From positions 834,501 to 898,500 of the forward strand of contig NZ_CP107942.1 of assembly GCF_036053395.1 (NCBI RefSeq): 64,000 bases of DNA, written 5' to 3'. Made by a program: the position numbers and the translations under genes. The notes beneath the pieces are model-generated. The model ran no database searches. It saw only the letters and a list, made by a program, of their open reading frames with translations, and was not told where the DNA came from. This stretch comes from Actinoplanes sp. NBC_00393. GTDB taxonomy: Bacteria > Actinomycetota > Actinomycetes > Mycobacteriales > Micromonosporaceae. This document shows, in pieces, positions 18,193-26,678 of the stretch. Position 1 is the first letter of the stretch, and each line of letters begins with the position of its first letter.

Positions 18193-18489
18193 TCAATGCA
18201 GGTGTCGCTGCGCGGTCGGCGTCAGCGGCCGCCACCGGTTGCGGCCCTTGCGGTCCGGCCCGCAGATCGTCGCCAGGCCGTGCGCGGTCCGGCCGATCGC
18301 CCAGTTCGGCGTGCAGCGCCGCCCGATCTGCACGCCGACCCGGACCGCCTGGGGTGGCGCCCAGCCGGCGGTGGGCGCCGGCTGCGGTTCCGGCCGGGGC
18401 TCGGGGTCATTGCTGTGCGGCAGCACCGAGACGCCGACCAGTCCGCCGCAGCACAGGGCGGCGAGCGTCAACCGGAAGCGATTGCCCAC
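18193..18489 (-). CDS. hypothetical small protein with N-terminal hydrophobic segment
   Basis: The 98-residue open frame from GTG 18489 has an N-terminal segment GNRFRLTLAALCCGGLVGVSV that looks like a membrane anchor or signal. A Pro/Glu-rich linker (DPEPRPEPQPAP) follows, then a basic C-terminal part with CTPNWAIGRTAHGLATICGPD. The architecture resembles a short exported protein. No family is recognised and no good Shine-Dalgarno sequence is present, so coding status is moderate. It is upstream of, and codirectional with, the NRAMP-like gene. Confidence 0.45.
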   Translation of the reverse strand: MGNRFRLTLAALCCGGLVGVSVLPHSNDPEPRPEPQPAPTAGWAPPQAVRVGVQIGRRCTPNWAIGRTAHGLATICGPDRKGRNRWRPLTPTAQRHLH

Positions 18490-18619
18490 CCGGTCAGCGT
18501 GACTGTGACCCCCGCCGCAGCACAAGTTCTTTGAATCTGAAATAGTTTCTCCGTCAAGGAAGTTGTGCAGGGCAGATCCGGGACGTCAGAGCCCCGGCCG
18601 GAAGCTCCAGGAGCGGGTC

Positions 18620-19726
18620 ATGCAGTTCGGAATCTTCAGCGTCAGCGACATCACCACCGACCCCACCACCGGCCGGACCCCGACCGAGGCCGAGCGCATC
18701 AAGGACATCGTCATCATCGCGAAGCACGCGGAGGAGGTCGGCCTCGACGTCTTCGCGCTCGGCGAGCACCACAACGAGCCGTTCTTCTCGTCCTCGCCGA
18801 CGACGACGCTGGCGTACATCGCCGCGCAGACCTCGACGTTGCAGCTCAGCACCGCGACCACGCTGATCACCACGAACGACCCGGTGAAGATCGCCGAGGA
18901 CTTCGCGATGCTCCAGCACCTCGCCGACGGCCGCGTCGACCTGATGCTCGGCCGCGGCAACACCGGCCCGGTCTACCCCTGGTTCGGCAAGGACATCCGC
19001 GCCGGCATCCCCCTCGCCATCGAGAACTACTCGCTGCTGCACAAGCTGTGGCGCGAGCACGTCGTCGACTGGCAGGGCAAGTTCCGCACCCCGCTGCAGA
19101 GCTTCACCTCCACGCCGCGCCCGCTCGACGAGATCCCGCCGTTCGTCTGGCACGGCTCGATCCGCAGCCCGGAGATCGCCGAGCAGGCCGCCTACTACGG
19201 TGACGGCTTCTTCGCGAACCACATCTTCTGGCCCGCGTCGCACACCCAGCGCATGGTCCAGCTGTACCGGCAGCGCTTCGAGCACTACGGCCACGGCTCC
19301 GCCGACCAGGCCATCGTCGGCCTCGGCGGCCAGGTGTTCATGCGCAAGAACAGCCAGGACGCGGTCAAGGAGTTCCGGCCGTACTTCGACAACGCGCCCG
19401 TCTACGGCCACGGCCCGACGCTCGAGGACTTCACCCGGGAGACGCCGCTGACCGTCGGCAGCCCGCAGCAGGTCATCGACCGCACGCTGGGCTTCCGCGA
19501 CTACGTGGGCGACTACCAGCGCCAGCTGTTCCTGATGGACCACGCCGGCCTGCCGCTCAAGACGGTCCTGGAGCAGCTCGACCTGCTCGGTTCCGAAGTC
19601 GTCCCCGTCCTGCGCAAGGAGTTCGCGGCGCTCAAGCCGGCCCACGTCCCGGACGCGCCCACCCATGCGTCCCTGCTGGCTTCGAAGTTGGCGAAGGACG
19701 AGAACAAGGAAGAGGTCCAGGCATGA
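18620..19726 (+). CDS. LLM-class flavin-dependent oxidoreductase, CE1758 type
   Basis: The 368-residue protein has the luciferase-like monooxygenase fold: it starts MQFGIFSVSD, has GLDVFALGEHHNEPF and ends its core with TVGSPQQVIDRTL. This exact two-gene arrangement, an LLM oxidoreductase followed by a small FMN reductase, is the 'LLM duo' described for CE1758/CE1759-like pairs. It probably oxidises an unknown substrate with reduced flavin supplied by the partner. CAGGAG precedes ATG 18620 by 7 bases. Its stop overlaps the partner start by four bases. Confidence 0.9.
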   Translation: MQFGIFSVSDITTDPTTGRTPTEAERIKDIVIIAKHAEEVGLDVFALGEHHNEPFFSSSPTTTLAYIAAQTSTLQLSTATTLITTNDPVKIAEDFAMLQHLADGRVDLMLGRGNTGPVYPWFGKDIRAGIPLAIENYSLLHKLWREHVVDWQGKFRTPLQSFTSTPRPLDEIPPFVWHGSIRSPEIAEQAAYYGDGFFANHIFWPASHTQRMVQLYRQRFEHYGHGSADQAIVGLGGQVFMRKNSQDAVKEFRPYFDNAPVYGHGPTLEDFTRETPLTVGSPQQVIDRTLGFRDYVGDYQRQLFLMDHAGLPLKTVLEQLDLLGSEVVPVLRKEFAALKPAHVPDAPTHASLLASKLAKDENKEEVQA

Positions 19727-20337
19727 AGCAGCGCAAGCTCGTCGTCATCAGCGCGGGCCTGAGCCAGCCGTCGTCGACCCGCCTGCTCGCGGACCAGCTG
19801 TCCGCGGCGGCGGTCGGCGCCGCCGCCCGGCTCGGTGTCACCCTCGACGTTCAGGTCATCGAGCTGCGCGACCTGGCCCACGAGATCACCGACAACATGC
19901 TGACCGGTTTCGCCAAGACCAACCTGAAGCAGGCGCAGGAGGCGGTCACCGCGGCCGACGCGCTGATCGTGGTCACGCCGGTGTTCAGCGCCAGCTACAG
20001 CGGCCTGTTCAAGTCCTTCTTCGACGTGCTCGACAAGGACGCCCTCGTCGACAAGCCGGTCCTGCTGGCGGCGACGGCCGGCACCGCGCGGCACTCGCTG
20101 GTTCTCGAGCACGCGCTTCGCCCGCTCTTCGCGTACCTGCGCGCCACCATGATCCCGACCTCGGTCTTCGCGGCCAGCGACGACTGGGGCGCCAACTCGG
20201 TGGAGGGCCCCCTGCGCGGCCGCATCGACCGCGCCGCGGCCGAGCTCGCCCGCGAGATCGAACATCGCGAGCCGGCAACGGTGACGGATCCCTTCGCGCT
20301 GACGGCCAGCTTCGAAGATCTGATGAAAAACCTTTAG
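19723..20337 (+). CDS. NAD(P)H-dependent FMN reductase, CE1759 type
   Basis: The 204-residue flavodoxin-fold reductase starts KLVVISAGLSQPSSTR, the phosphate-binding loop of the NADPH-dependent FMN reductase family. It contains ADALIVVTPVFSASYSGLFKSFFD, the conserved central segment of these enzymes. It is co-translated with the preceding LLM oxidoreductase (ATGA overlap) and should supply it with reduced FMN. The length is normal for the family. Downstream is a hairpin and then a tandem-repeat array. Confidence 0.92.
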   Translation: MKQRKLVVISAGLSQPSSTRLLADQLSAAAVGAAARLGVTLDVQVIELRDLAHEITDNMLTGFAKTNLKQAQEAVTAADALIVVTPVFSASYSGLFKSFFDVLDKDALVDKPVLLAATAGTARHSLVLEHALRPLFAYLRATMIPTSVFAASDDWGANSVEGPLRGRIDRAAAELAREIEHREPATVTDPFALTASFEDLMKNL

Positions 20338-20368
20338 CCGTACGCCTACGCAGCTTCCCCCGACTACC

Positions 20369-20400
20369 GCAGCGGCCTGGGCACATCCCCGGGCCGCTGC
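20369..20400 (+). terminator. hairpin downstream of FMN reductase gene
   Basis: Arms GCAGCGGCC (20369-20377) and GGCCGCTGC (20392-20400) form a 9-bp stem with a 14-base loop, 31 bp after the FMN reductase stop. There is no T-tract, which is usual for GC-rich actinomycete terminators. It sits between convergent genes and could serve both strands. Confidence 0.5.
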
Positions 20401-20432
20401 GCCACTTCCGGGCTGAAGCACGTGGCGGCCCG

Positions 20433-20647
20433 GCTGACGCTCAGCGCTGCTTCGCAGCGCTTGAGGCAGCGTTGGTGGTCAGCCGGGGGTTGCTGGCTGA
20501 CGCTCAGCGCTGCTTCGCAGCGCTTGAGGCAGCGTTGGTGGTCAGCCGGGGGTTGCTGGCTGACGCTCAGCGCTGCTTCGCAGCGCTTGAGGCAGCGTTG
20601 GTGGTCAGCCGGGGGTTGCCGGCTGACGCTCAGCGCGGTTCAGCCGG
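20433..20647. repeat. tandem array of a 63-bp hairpin repeat (3 full copies plus a partial)
   Basis: Three near-perfect 63-bp units start at 20433, 20496 and 20559, and a truncated fourth starts at 20622. Each unit begins GCTGACGCTCAGCGCTG and contains an internal perfect hairpin, AGCGCTGC-TTC-GCAGCGCT. It ends with GGTCAGC, which can pair with the starting GCTGAC. The array separates two convergent genes, and the fourth, partial unit runs into the LysR stop codon at 20640-20642. The open frame through it is an artefact of the 63-bp (21-codon) period. Related units occur at 35389, 40347 and 59200. Confidence 0.9.
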
Positions 20648-21515
20648 CGATTCGGCGCAGGGTGGCCAGGACTGTGCGGACTGCGGCGCGGTGCAGGGTC
20701 TCGGGGCGGGTCAGGACGTCGATGTGGCGGCCGGCCGGGAGGTCGGCGAGCGGGCGGAGGACGACGCCGGGGTTCGGGACTGTCGTGTAACCGGGGAGCA
20801 GCGCCAAGGCGGCACCTGAGGCGACCACCGCGGCGGCGACGGTGAACTCGTTGATGCGGTGCGCGATGGTCAGCGGACGTCCGGCGGCCGCGGCGATCGC
20901 GGTCAGGGTGCCTTCCAGCGGGAAGCCGTCGTGCACGCTGATCCACGGCTCGGTGCTGACGTCGGCGCTGGTCAGCGGGGACTTCGTGGCCAGCCGGTGG
21001 CCGGCGGGGATCGCCACGTAGAGCGGCTCGTGGACCAGCGGGACCACGGTGACCCGGTCGGTCGGCCAGGGCGGGCTGTGCGCCAGCCGGTGCGCCAGGA
21101 CCAGGTCGTAGTCGGCGACCAGGGCCGGGAAATCGGCGTGCGCGACGTCGGCGTCCGCGCAGCGCACCGGCGGGCCGCCGGCGGTCAAGAGCTGCGGGAA
21201 GTACGTCACACCGGCGCTGTGGAACGCGGCCACGGTGACCGGCGCGGCCGGATCGTCGAGGTACGCGTCGACGATCCGGTTCGCCTTGTCGAGGGCGGTC
21301 CACACCTCGGCCGCCGCGCCGGCGAGGGCCCGGCCGGCGTCGGTGAGCACAAGCTTGCGGCCACGCAACTCGGTCAGCGGCACCCGGGTGGAACGCTGCA
21401 GCGCCTTCAGCTGTTGCGACACCGCCGACGGGGTGATGTGCAGGGCACGGGCGACCGCGGCGACACTGCCCCGGTCGCCGAGTTCGCGCAGGAGCCGCAG
21501 ATGGTGCAGATCCAT
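20640..21515 (-). CDS. LysR family transcriptional regulator
   Basis: The 291-residue protein has an N-terminal winged HTH (MDLHHLRLLRELGDRGSVAAVARALHITPSAVSQQLKAL) and a substrate-binding domain (starting about residue 90). It is divergent from an EamA exporter gene with 73 bp between starts, the classic layout for a LysR regulator controlling its neighbour and itself. The inducer is unknown. Its stop codon lies inside the last partial unit of the 63-bp repeat array. Confidence 0.93.
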   Translation of the reverse strand: MDLHHLRLLRELGDRGSVAAVARALHITPSAVSQQLKALQRSTRVPLTELRGRKLVLTDAGRALAGAAAEVWTALDKANRIVDAYLDDPAAPVTVAAFHSAGVTYFPQLLTAGGPPVRCADADVAHADFPALVADYDLVLAHRLAHSPPWPTDRVTVVPLVHEPLYVAIPAGHRLATKSPLTSADVSTEPWISVHDGFPLEGTLTAIAAAAGRPLTIAHRINEFTVAAAVVASGAALALLPGYTTVPNPGVVLRPLADLPAGRHIDVLTRPETLHRAAVRTVLATLRRIAG

Positions 21516-21588
21516 TAGTCCTCGCTACATCGTCAGTTGAGAAGTTGCTGCCTTGTCTACATCATCGGGCCGCCCGAGGCTGGACCCC
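21516..21588. promoter_or_regulatory. divergent LysR/EamA control region
   Basis: The 73-bp gap between the two divergent starts contains AT-richer sequence with short dyads (CTACATCGTCAG and TCTACATCATC, a near-direct repeat of CTACATC at about 21523 and 21556). LysR regulators usually bind T-N11-A dyads in such gaps; the exact box is not certain. CGAGG lies 9 bases before the EamA ATG. Confidence 0.4.
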
Positions 21589-22509
21589 ATGCTGATGCTG
21601 CGGGGCCGGGTCGACCTGTTGCTGCTCGCCGTGGCGGTGGTCTGGGGCAGCAGCTACCTGGCCGCCAAGAGCCTCGTCGTGGTCGGCGGCGTCCTCGCCG
21701 TACTGGCCCTGCGCTTCCTCGTCACCGTCCTGGCGATGGCCCCCGTCGTGATGGCCCGCCGCCCTCCGCGGCCGGGCCGGCGCGAACTCGCCGTGGGCGC
21801 ACTGCTCGGCCTCACCCAGGCCGCGGTGCTGGTGCTCGAGACGTACGGGGTGTCGCTCACCAGCGCCACCAACGCCGGGGTGCTGATCAGCCTGACCATC
21901 CTGCTCACCCCCGCCCTGGAGGGCGCGCTGACCCGGCGGCGGCTGCCCGGCCGGTTCTTCCTGACCGCGGCCGTCGCGTTCGCCGGTGTCGTCCTGCTGG
22001 TCGCCGGCCCCGGCCTGCGCCCGCCCTCCACCGGTGACGCGCTGATGCTGGCCGCCGCCGTGGTGCGCACGGTTCACGTCACCCTCTCCGGGCACCTGAC
22101 CCGCGGCCGCGACTACGACACGGTCACCCTCACCGCGATGCAGACCCTGGTCGGAGCGATCGTCTTCACCATCGCGGCCGCACCGGTCCTCGCCGTCACC
22201 GTGCGCGCCTTCGAACCCGTGCACTGGCTCGGCGTCGTCTATCTGGCCGTCGGGTGCAGCCTCTTCGCGTTCCTGGTGCAGCTGTGGGCCGTACGCCGCA
22301 CCTCTGCCTCCCGGGCCGGCCTGCTGCTCGGCACCGAACCGGTGTGGGCGGTCCTGATCGGCGTGGGGCTCGGCGGCGAACATCTCACCGCGACCACCCT
22401 CCTCGGCATCGTCCTGGTCCTCGCCGGCGCCCACTTCGGCCTGCGCATCGAAGCCCAGCATCGGGCCGCCGCCCCGCCGGCCACCGATCGGGCGCTGCTA
22501 CCAGCCTGA
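21589..22509 (+). CDS. EamA family (DMT) exporter
   Basis: The protein of about 306 residues has ten predicted membrane spans in two EamA repeats (drug/metabolite transporter superfamily). The N-terminal repeat has AVVWGSSYLAAK and the C-terminal repeat has GTEPVWAVLIGVGLGGEHL, both typical. It probably exports an amino acid or other small metabolite. I prefer ATG 21589 with GAGG upstream; a TTG at 21553 is in frame. The end overlaps the convergent DUF6529 gene by 12 bases. The divergent LysR gene is the likely regulator. Confidence 0.88.
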   Translation: MLMLRGRVDLLLLAVAVVWGSSYLAAKSLVVVGGVLAVLALRFLVTVLAMAPVVMARRPPRPGRRELAVGALLGLTQAAVLVLETYGVSLTSATNAGVLISLTILLTPALEGALTRRRLPGRFFLTAAVAFAGVVLLVAGPGLRPPSTGDALMLAAAVVRTVHVTLSGHLTRGRDYDTVTLTAMQTLVGAIVFTIAAAPVLAVTVRAFEPVHWLGVVYLAVGCSLFAFLVQLWAVRRTSASRAGLLLGTEPVWAVLIGVGLGGEHLTATTLLGIVLVLAGAHFGLRIEAQHRAAAPPATDRALLPA

Positions 22510-23034
22510 GCCGATCGTGGTGAAGAACCACAGCGACGAGGTCAGCCACAACCCCGCGACAGCGGTCAGGACCAGGCCGCCGGCCAGCGGCAACGCCCAG
22601 GCGCGGCCTTCACCGGGGCGGCTCAGCAGCAGCATCTTGGCGACGAACGCGCCGTAGAACAGGCAGCCGAGCAGCGAATGGGCCAGCGCGCGGGGGCTGT
22701 CGCTGCGGAAGCCGAGGGCGTACAGGCAGTGGACGGCCACCGGCAGCGAGACCAGTAGGGCGAGCCGGCCGCTCCACCGGTGCACCATGGGGGTCCAGCG
22801 TGCGGTGGGCAGCTTGCCGTACAGGGAGAGGGCGGAGAGCAGCTGTACGACGGCGAGGGCAGCGACGGCGGTGGCCAGCCACACCTTGGTGGTCTGCAAC
22901 CGCAGGAACTCGGAGATCGTGGAACTGCCGGCCGGGTCGTGCAGCCGGCCGTACACCCCGAGACCGATTGCGACGCCGACACCGGCCACCGCGGGCAGCC
23001 ACACGCGCGGCTGCCGTACGGTGCCGGTGTCCAC
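22498..23034 (-). CDS. four-to-five-TM membrane protein (DUF6529-like)
   Basis: The 178-residue protein begins VDTGTVRQPRVWLPAVAGVG and has five hydrophobic segments. Conserved-looking histidines sit in or near membrane spans (MVHRWSGRLALL, AVHCLYAL, LAHSLLGCL), a pattern reminiscent of b-type cytochromes such as cytochrome b561. I believe such proteins are filed as DUF6529. GTG 23034 lies two bases after the stop of the kinase gene, so the two are translationally coupled. A redox role is inference from the histidines. Confidence 0.65.
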   Translation of the reverse strand: MDTGTVRQPRVWLPAVAGVGVAIGLGVYGRLHDPAGSSTISEFLRLQTTKVWLATAVAALAVVQLLSALSLYGKLPTARWTPMVHRWSGRLALLVSLPVAVHCLYALGFRSDSPRALAHSLLGCLFYGAFVAKMLLLSRPGEGRAWALPLAGGLVLTAVAGLWLTSSLWFFTTIGSGW

Positions 23035-23036
23035 GG

Positions 23037-25216
23037 TCAGAATCCCTCGCCGCTGTCGACGTCGATCGTGGTCGCGGTGAGCGTCGTGCCGTCGACCGTG
23101 GTGGTGCGGTTGGTGACGTCGAGCGACGGCGCCGGGGCGGGCACGCCGTCCTCGGTGAGCACGCCGACCTGGCGGCCGTTCGGGAGCACGATCCAGGAGC
23201 CGTTGAGCTGGGCGCCGCGTACCCGGGCCGCTGTTCGGTAAAGCCCGGAGGGTTTCTTCACCAGGCCGAGCGCGAAGTCCTTCGTGTCGCCCTCGACGGT
23301 GATCTTGCCCTTGGCCCGGCGCGCGTCGAACGTACCGGTGATCTTGCCGCCGCCCTTGCCCTTGAGCGAGAGAACGCCGCCGCGAGCAGTGCCTTGCAGC
23401 CACTCTTCGACCCGGTTGCCGTCGCAGACGTACGCGATGGCCTTCCCGTCCCGGATCGAGACCGCGAGGGTCCCGCCGTCGTCCGCGACCTCCCCGGCCA
23501 GGGTGACCCGCAGATTCTGCGGGCTGGCCGACGCCCCGGCCGGCGGAATCGCCAGCTCCGTGGTGGGCGGCAGCGAGGCGGGCGCGGCGTTGCCCCCGGT
23601 CTGCGGAGTCACCGCCGGTGGCAGGCTGACCTGCTGAACGGTCTGGATGTTCCGCTGGTCCGCCGAGGCGGTCATGTTGAGCCCGATCAGGACCGCCGCG
23701 ACCAGCGCGGCGCCGGTCAGGGTGAGCAGCGGCCCGCGCCGCCATCGCCCTTTCTCCCGCGCCGGCGGCCCGGCCGGGGGAGGAGTGGGCGGCGTGACAC
23801 CGGGCCTGAGACGCGTCTCCCGCTGCTCGTCGCCGGGCAGCTGCCCGGCCCAGTGGGCCAGGTTGTCCGCGGTCGGCCGCCCGGGATAGGGCTGCCCTGC
23901 AACTCCCGGGTCCGCAGCGGCACCCGCGCCTTCAGCGCCTGCGTCCACTGCGCCCGCCGGGCCCGGCGTAGGTGAGCCGGGGCGCGGTGGCCACAGGCCG
24001 CCGACCGAACCCGAGCCCGAGCCCGAGGCGCCGGGATACGGCTCCCCGGTCGGTCCCGGCGCAGGCGATCCGGGGTAGGCGCCGCCCGGAACGGGGCCGG
24101 CGGGGTACTGCTCGGAAACGGGGCTGGGCCCCGGAGATCCCGGGTATGGCGCGTCCCCGTGCGGCGCTCCCGTGCTGCCCGGCATCGGCGAGCCGGGATG
24201 AGCTTGATCGGCTGCGCCGGGGCCAGGAGTGCCGGGATAGGCAGAGCCGAACCCGGGTGACTCAGGATGTGGCACGCCTGCGGCCCCTGCCGCGCTGGCC
24301 GCCGCCGCGCCTGCCGTGCCAGCCCCGCCCGCAGCGGCGGCACCGGGATATAACGGACCTCCCGCGCCAGCCGCGGCGGCGCCGGGCTGCAGCGGCCCCG
24401 CCGCCGCAGTGCCGGGAAAGGCCGCAGCGCCGGGCGAGAGTGCGTCGGGGCGTGGTGTGCCGGCGGCGGTCAGCTGCCGCAGGTAGGCGGCTACCCGCCG
24501 GGCTGGCGGGCGATGGCGGGGATCGGCCGCCAGGCAGTCGCGGGCCACCGCGTTCAACGGCGCGGGCAACTCGTCCGGCGTGCCGCGCGGGTTCCCGGGT
24601 GACCATCTCCACCAGCAGGACGCCCAGCGACCACACATCGGCCGTTGCGGTGGGTGCGGCACCGGTGAAGATCTCCGGGGCGGTGTAGCCCGGTGTGCCG
24701 CCGACCGCACCCCCGGTCGGCGTCGTGCAGCAGCACCGCCACGCCGAAGTCGGTGATGCGGACCGAAGGCGCGGCGGAACCGCGCGCCACCAGCACGTTT
24801 TCCGGCTTCAGGTCAAGGTGGACGATGCCCTGGGCGTGGGCTGCGGCCAGCGCGGCGGCGGCCTGGGCGGTGATCGCGGTGGCCTCGGATGGGTCGAGGC
24901 GGCCGCCGCGGTGGGACAGGTGGCGCCGCAGGTTGGGCCCGTCGACGAAGTCCATGATGAGCGCGAGAGTGCCGCGTTCGACGATCAGGTCGCGCAGCCC
25001 GACCACGTTCGGGTGGTCCAGGCTGCTCAGCGCGGCCTCCTCGCGGAGGAACAACTCGCGGATGCGGCGGTCGGCGGCGAACTCCGGGCGCAGCAGTTTC
25101 GCGGCCAGCGGTGGGCCGCCGTTCCGGCTGGTCGCCCGCCGCACCACCGCCACCGCGCCGCGGCCGATCTCCTCGTGCAGCAGATATTCCCGGCCGAGCG
25201 GCTCCTGATCGGCCAT
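23037..25216 (-). pseudogene. membrane Ser/Thr protein kinase gene with two +1 frameshifts
   Basis: The kinase starts at ATG 25216 after GAGAGG. In the first frame it has the Gly-rich loop EIGRGAVAVVRRA, K40 (AAKLLRPE), the catalytic loop HLDLKPENVLV (D135) and DFG (D156). The frame then shifts at a run of five C (24710-24714) into the frame reading GGTPGYTAPEIF and WSLGVLLVEMVTREP. It shifts again near 24589-24591 into the frame reading GTPDELPAPLNAVARDCLAADPRHRP. Removing one base at each place restores a continuous Pkn-type kinase. Beyond the kinase lie a long Pro/Gly/Tyr-rich linker, one membrane span (LLTLTGAALVAAVLIGLNM) and an extracellular beta-rich domain. Both changes are single-base gains in short homopolymers, so a sequencing error is a real possibility; otherwise the kinase is inactive. 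Confidence 0.85.
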
Positions 25217-25259
25217 CCCCGTACCTCTCAGAATTGATCTTCGAATGAGCGAGAATTCC

Positions 25260-25544
25260 TCAGTATCCGCCACCGGCGGTCATGATGTTCTGCGCGATCT
25301 TCTGCAGTTGCTCGCGCAATTGATCCAATTCGACCTTGGCCTTGTCCAGCGCGGCCTTCGTCTCCGGCCAGGTCTGATCCCGGAACTGCTGGGCCAGCGG
25401 ACCGTCCCACACGTCCGGGTTGGACAGCATCTTTCCCTGCGCGTCGAGCTGAGCGATCTGATCAGTGAGCCCCCCGTTGATGATGGCCTGCACCTGCTGG
25501 ATCGAGGTTTTCGCCTGGTCCGTCGAGAGTACGCGTCCCGCCAT
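25260..25544 (-). CDS. WXG100 (ESAT-6-like) protein
   Basis: The 94-residue protein MAGRVLSTDQAKTS... is a helical hairpin with the central W-x-G motif in NPDVWDGPLAQQF, typical of WXG100 proteins exported by type VII secretion. An AGGGAG ribosome site lies about 9 bases before ATG 25544. The C-terminal helix (ALDKAKVELDQLREQLQKIAQNI) carries no clear YxxxD signal, so it may be recruited as a heterodimer. It lies directly upstream of the kinase gene on the same strand and divergent from a second WXG-like gene. Confidence 0.92.
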   Translation of the reverse strand: MAGRVLSTDQAKTSIQQVQAIINGGLTDQIAQLDAQGKMLSNPDVWDGPLAQQFRDQTWPETKAALDKAKVELDQLREQLQKIAQNIMTAGGGY

Positions 25545-25640
25545 CTGTCCACTCCCTTTCTCGGACTGCCATTGTCGGCACGACCCGCCTATCATCGCAA
25601 TGAATCTCTGCCGGATGTGAGGCCGATTCAGAGGATGGCG

Positions 25641-26090
25641 ATGGTCGATCTGCGGGGGATTTCCGAGGACGTGCCGTTCGACTGGGGTGCGGCCGGCCGG
25701 CTGGCCGCTCAGCTGCGAGCGAGCGCCGAGGAGTGCGAGGGCCAGATCTCCCGCCGGACCGCGGTGGCGAATCTGGCGGCCGAGGAGTGGCGCGGGTTGT
25801 ACGCGCGGCAGTTCGCCGGCCGGATGCGGATCTGCACCGGCGACGCGCAGCGGCTGGCCGCGGCCATGCGGCAGGCGGCGAACCAGGTGGACGAGTTGAG
25901 CCGGCTGGCCCGCGAGGAGCAGGAGCGCCGGGAGAAGGCCCGCGCGTGGCAGCGCCAGCAGCAGGACGAGGGCGTGCTGGAGCAGATCGGCGACTTCATC
26001 TTCGGCGAGGACGACCTGCCCCCGGTGCCGGACCCGGTCACCCCACCGGTCTACACGTCCCCAGCACCGGTGACAGCGGGCCGCGAATAA
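25641..26090 (+). CDS. WXG-like helical protein, possible type VII partner
   Basis: The 149-residue protein MVDLRGISEDVPFDWG... has two long helices around AAEEWRGLYARQFAGRM (W-R-G at the turn), then a charged coiled-coil (REEQERREKARAWQRQQ). A proline-rich acidic tail (DDLPPVPDPVTPPVYTSP) follows. The first 100 residues fit a longer WXG/LXG-like fold. AGAGG sits 6 bases before ATG 25641; an ATG at 25635 is also in frame. It is divergent from the WXG100 gene with 96 bp between them. A role as its secretion partner or substrate is inferred from position. Confidence 0.7.
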   Translation: MVDLRGISEDVPFDWGAAGRLAAQLRASAEECEGQISRRTAVANLAAEEWRGLYARQFAGRMRICTGDAQRLAAAMRQAANQVDELSRLAREEQERREKARAWQRQQQDEGVLEQIGDFIFGEDDLPPVPDPVTPPVYTSPAPVTAGRE

Positions 26091-26165
26091 GGCGCGGCCG
26101 CAAGCCAGAGGCGCGAGCCAGGAGCAGGGGCCGCGAGCAGGGGAGAAGCCCGGTAGCTTGGATCG

Positions 26166-26678
26166 ATGCGGCCCGAGTTGACGTACGCCGAGGTGGGCGC
26201 CACCCGGGAAACCCCGCTGCCACCCGGCTACCGCCACGTCCGCCGGGACGCGCCGATCGGTTCCGGCCAGGCCGATTTCGACCGCGCCTGCGAAGCCCTC
26301 CTCACCTGGCGCATGCACCGCCACGCCGGCCTGACCGTGGCGGCAGGTTCCACGCCGCGTGCCGTGCCCGGCGCATTCGTGCACCTCCGCCTGGGTTGGG
26401 GCCCGCTGAGCATCGGCATCCCCTGCCGGGTGGTCTACTGCCTGGAACATCCCCGGCTGCGCGGTTTCGCCTACGGCACCCTGCCGGGCCACCCGGAGCG
26501 CGGCGAGGAGGCGTTCGCCGTGCATCTGACCGATTCGGGCCTGGTCCGGTTCCGGATCACCGCGTTCTCCCGCCCGGCCACCGTCCTGGCCCGCGCCGGC
26601 GGCCCACTGTCCATCGCCGTGCAGGAGATCGCCACGAGCCGCTACGTCGGCGCACTACGCAGGCTCTCACGAGGCTGA
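26166..26678 (+). CDS. DUF1990 family protein
   Basis: The 170-residue protein matches the DUF1990 pattern: GYRHVRRDAPIGSGQADFDRAC near the N-terminus, LTWRMHRHAGLTV in the middle and GTLPGHPERGEEAFAV near the C-terminus. The function of this family is unknown. The gene's end overlaps the convergent serine hydrolase gene by 12 bases. The 75-bp gap upstream contains a short GC-rich repeated wording (GGCCGC, GCGAGC). Confidence 0.88.
   Translation: MRPELTYAEVGATRETPLPPGYRHVRRDAPIGSGQADFDRACEALLTWRMHRHAGLTVAAGSTPRAVPGAFVHLRLGWGPLSIGIPCRVVYCLEHPRLRGFAYGTLPGHPERGEEAFAVHLTDSGLVRFRITAFSRPATVLARAGGPLSIAVQEIATSRYVGALRRLSRG

Noticed and set aside
20433..20647. Possible CRISPR array
   Set aside because: The units are contiguous copies without unique spacers and the repeat is 63 bp, so this is a tandem repeat, not CRISPR. 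The same holds for 40347, 49799 and 32575.
20422..20790. Repetitive open frame with three 21-residue repeats
   Set aside because: The 63-bp unit is a multiple of three so any frame stays open; no start signal and the sequence is a hairpin array.
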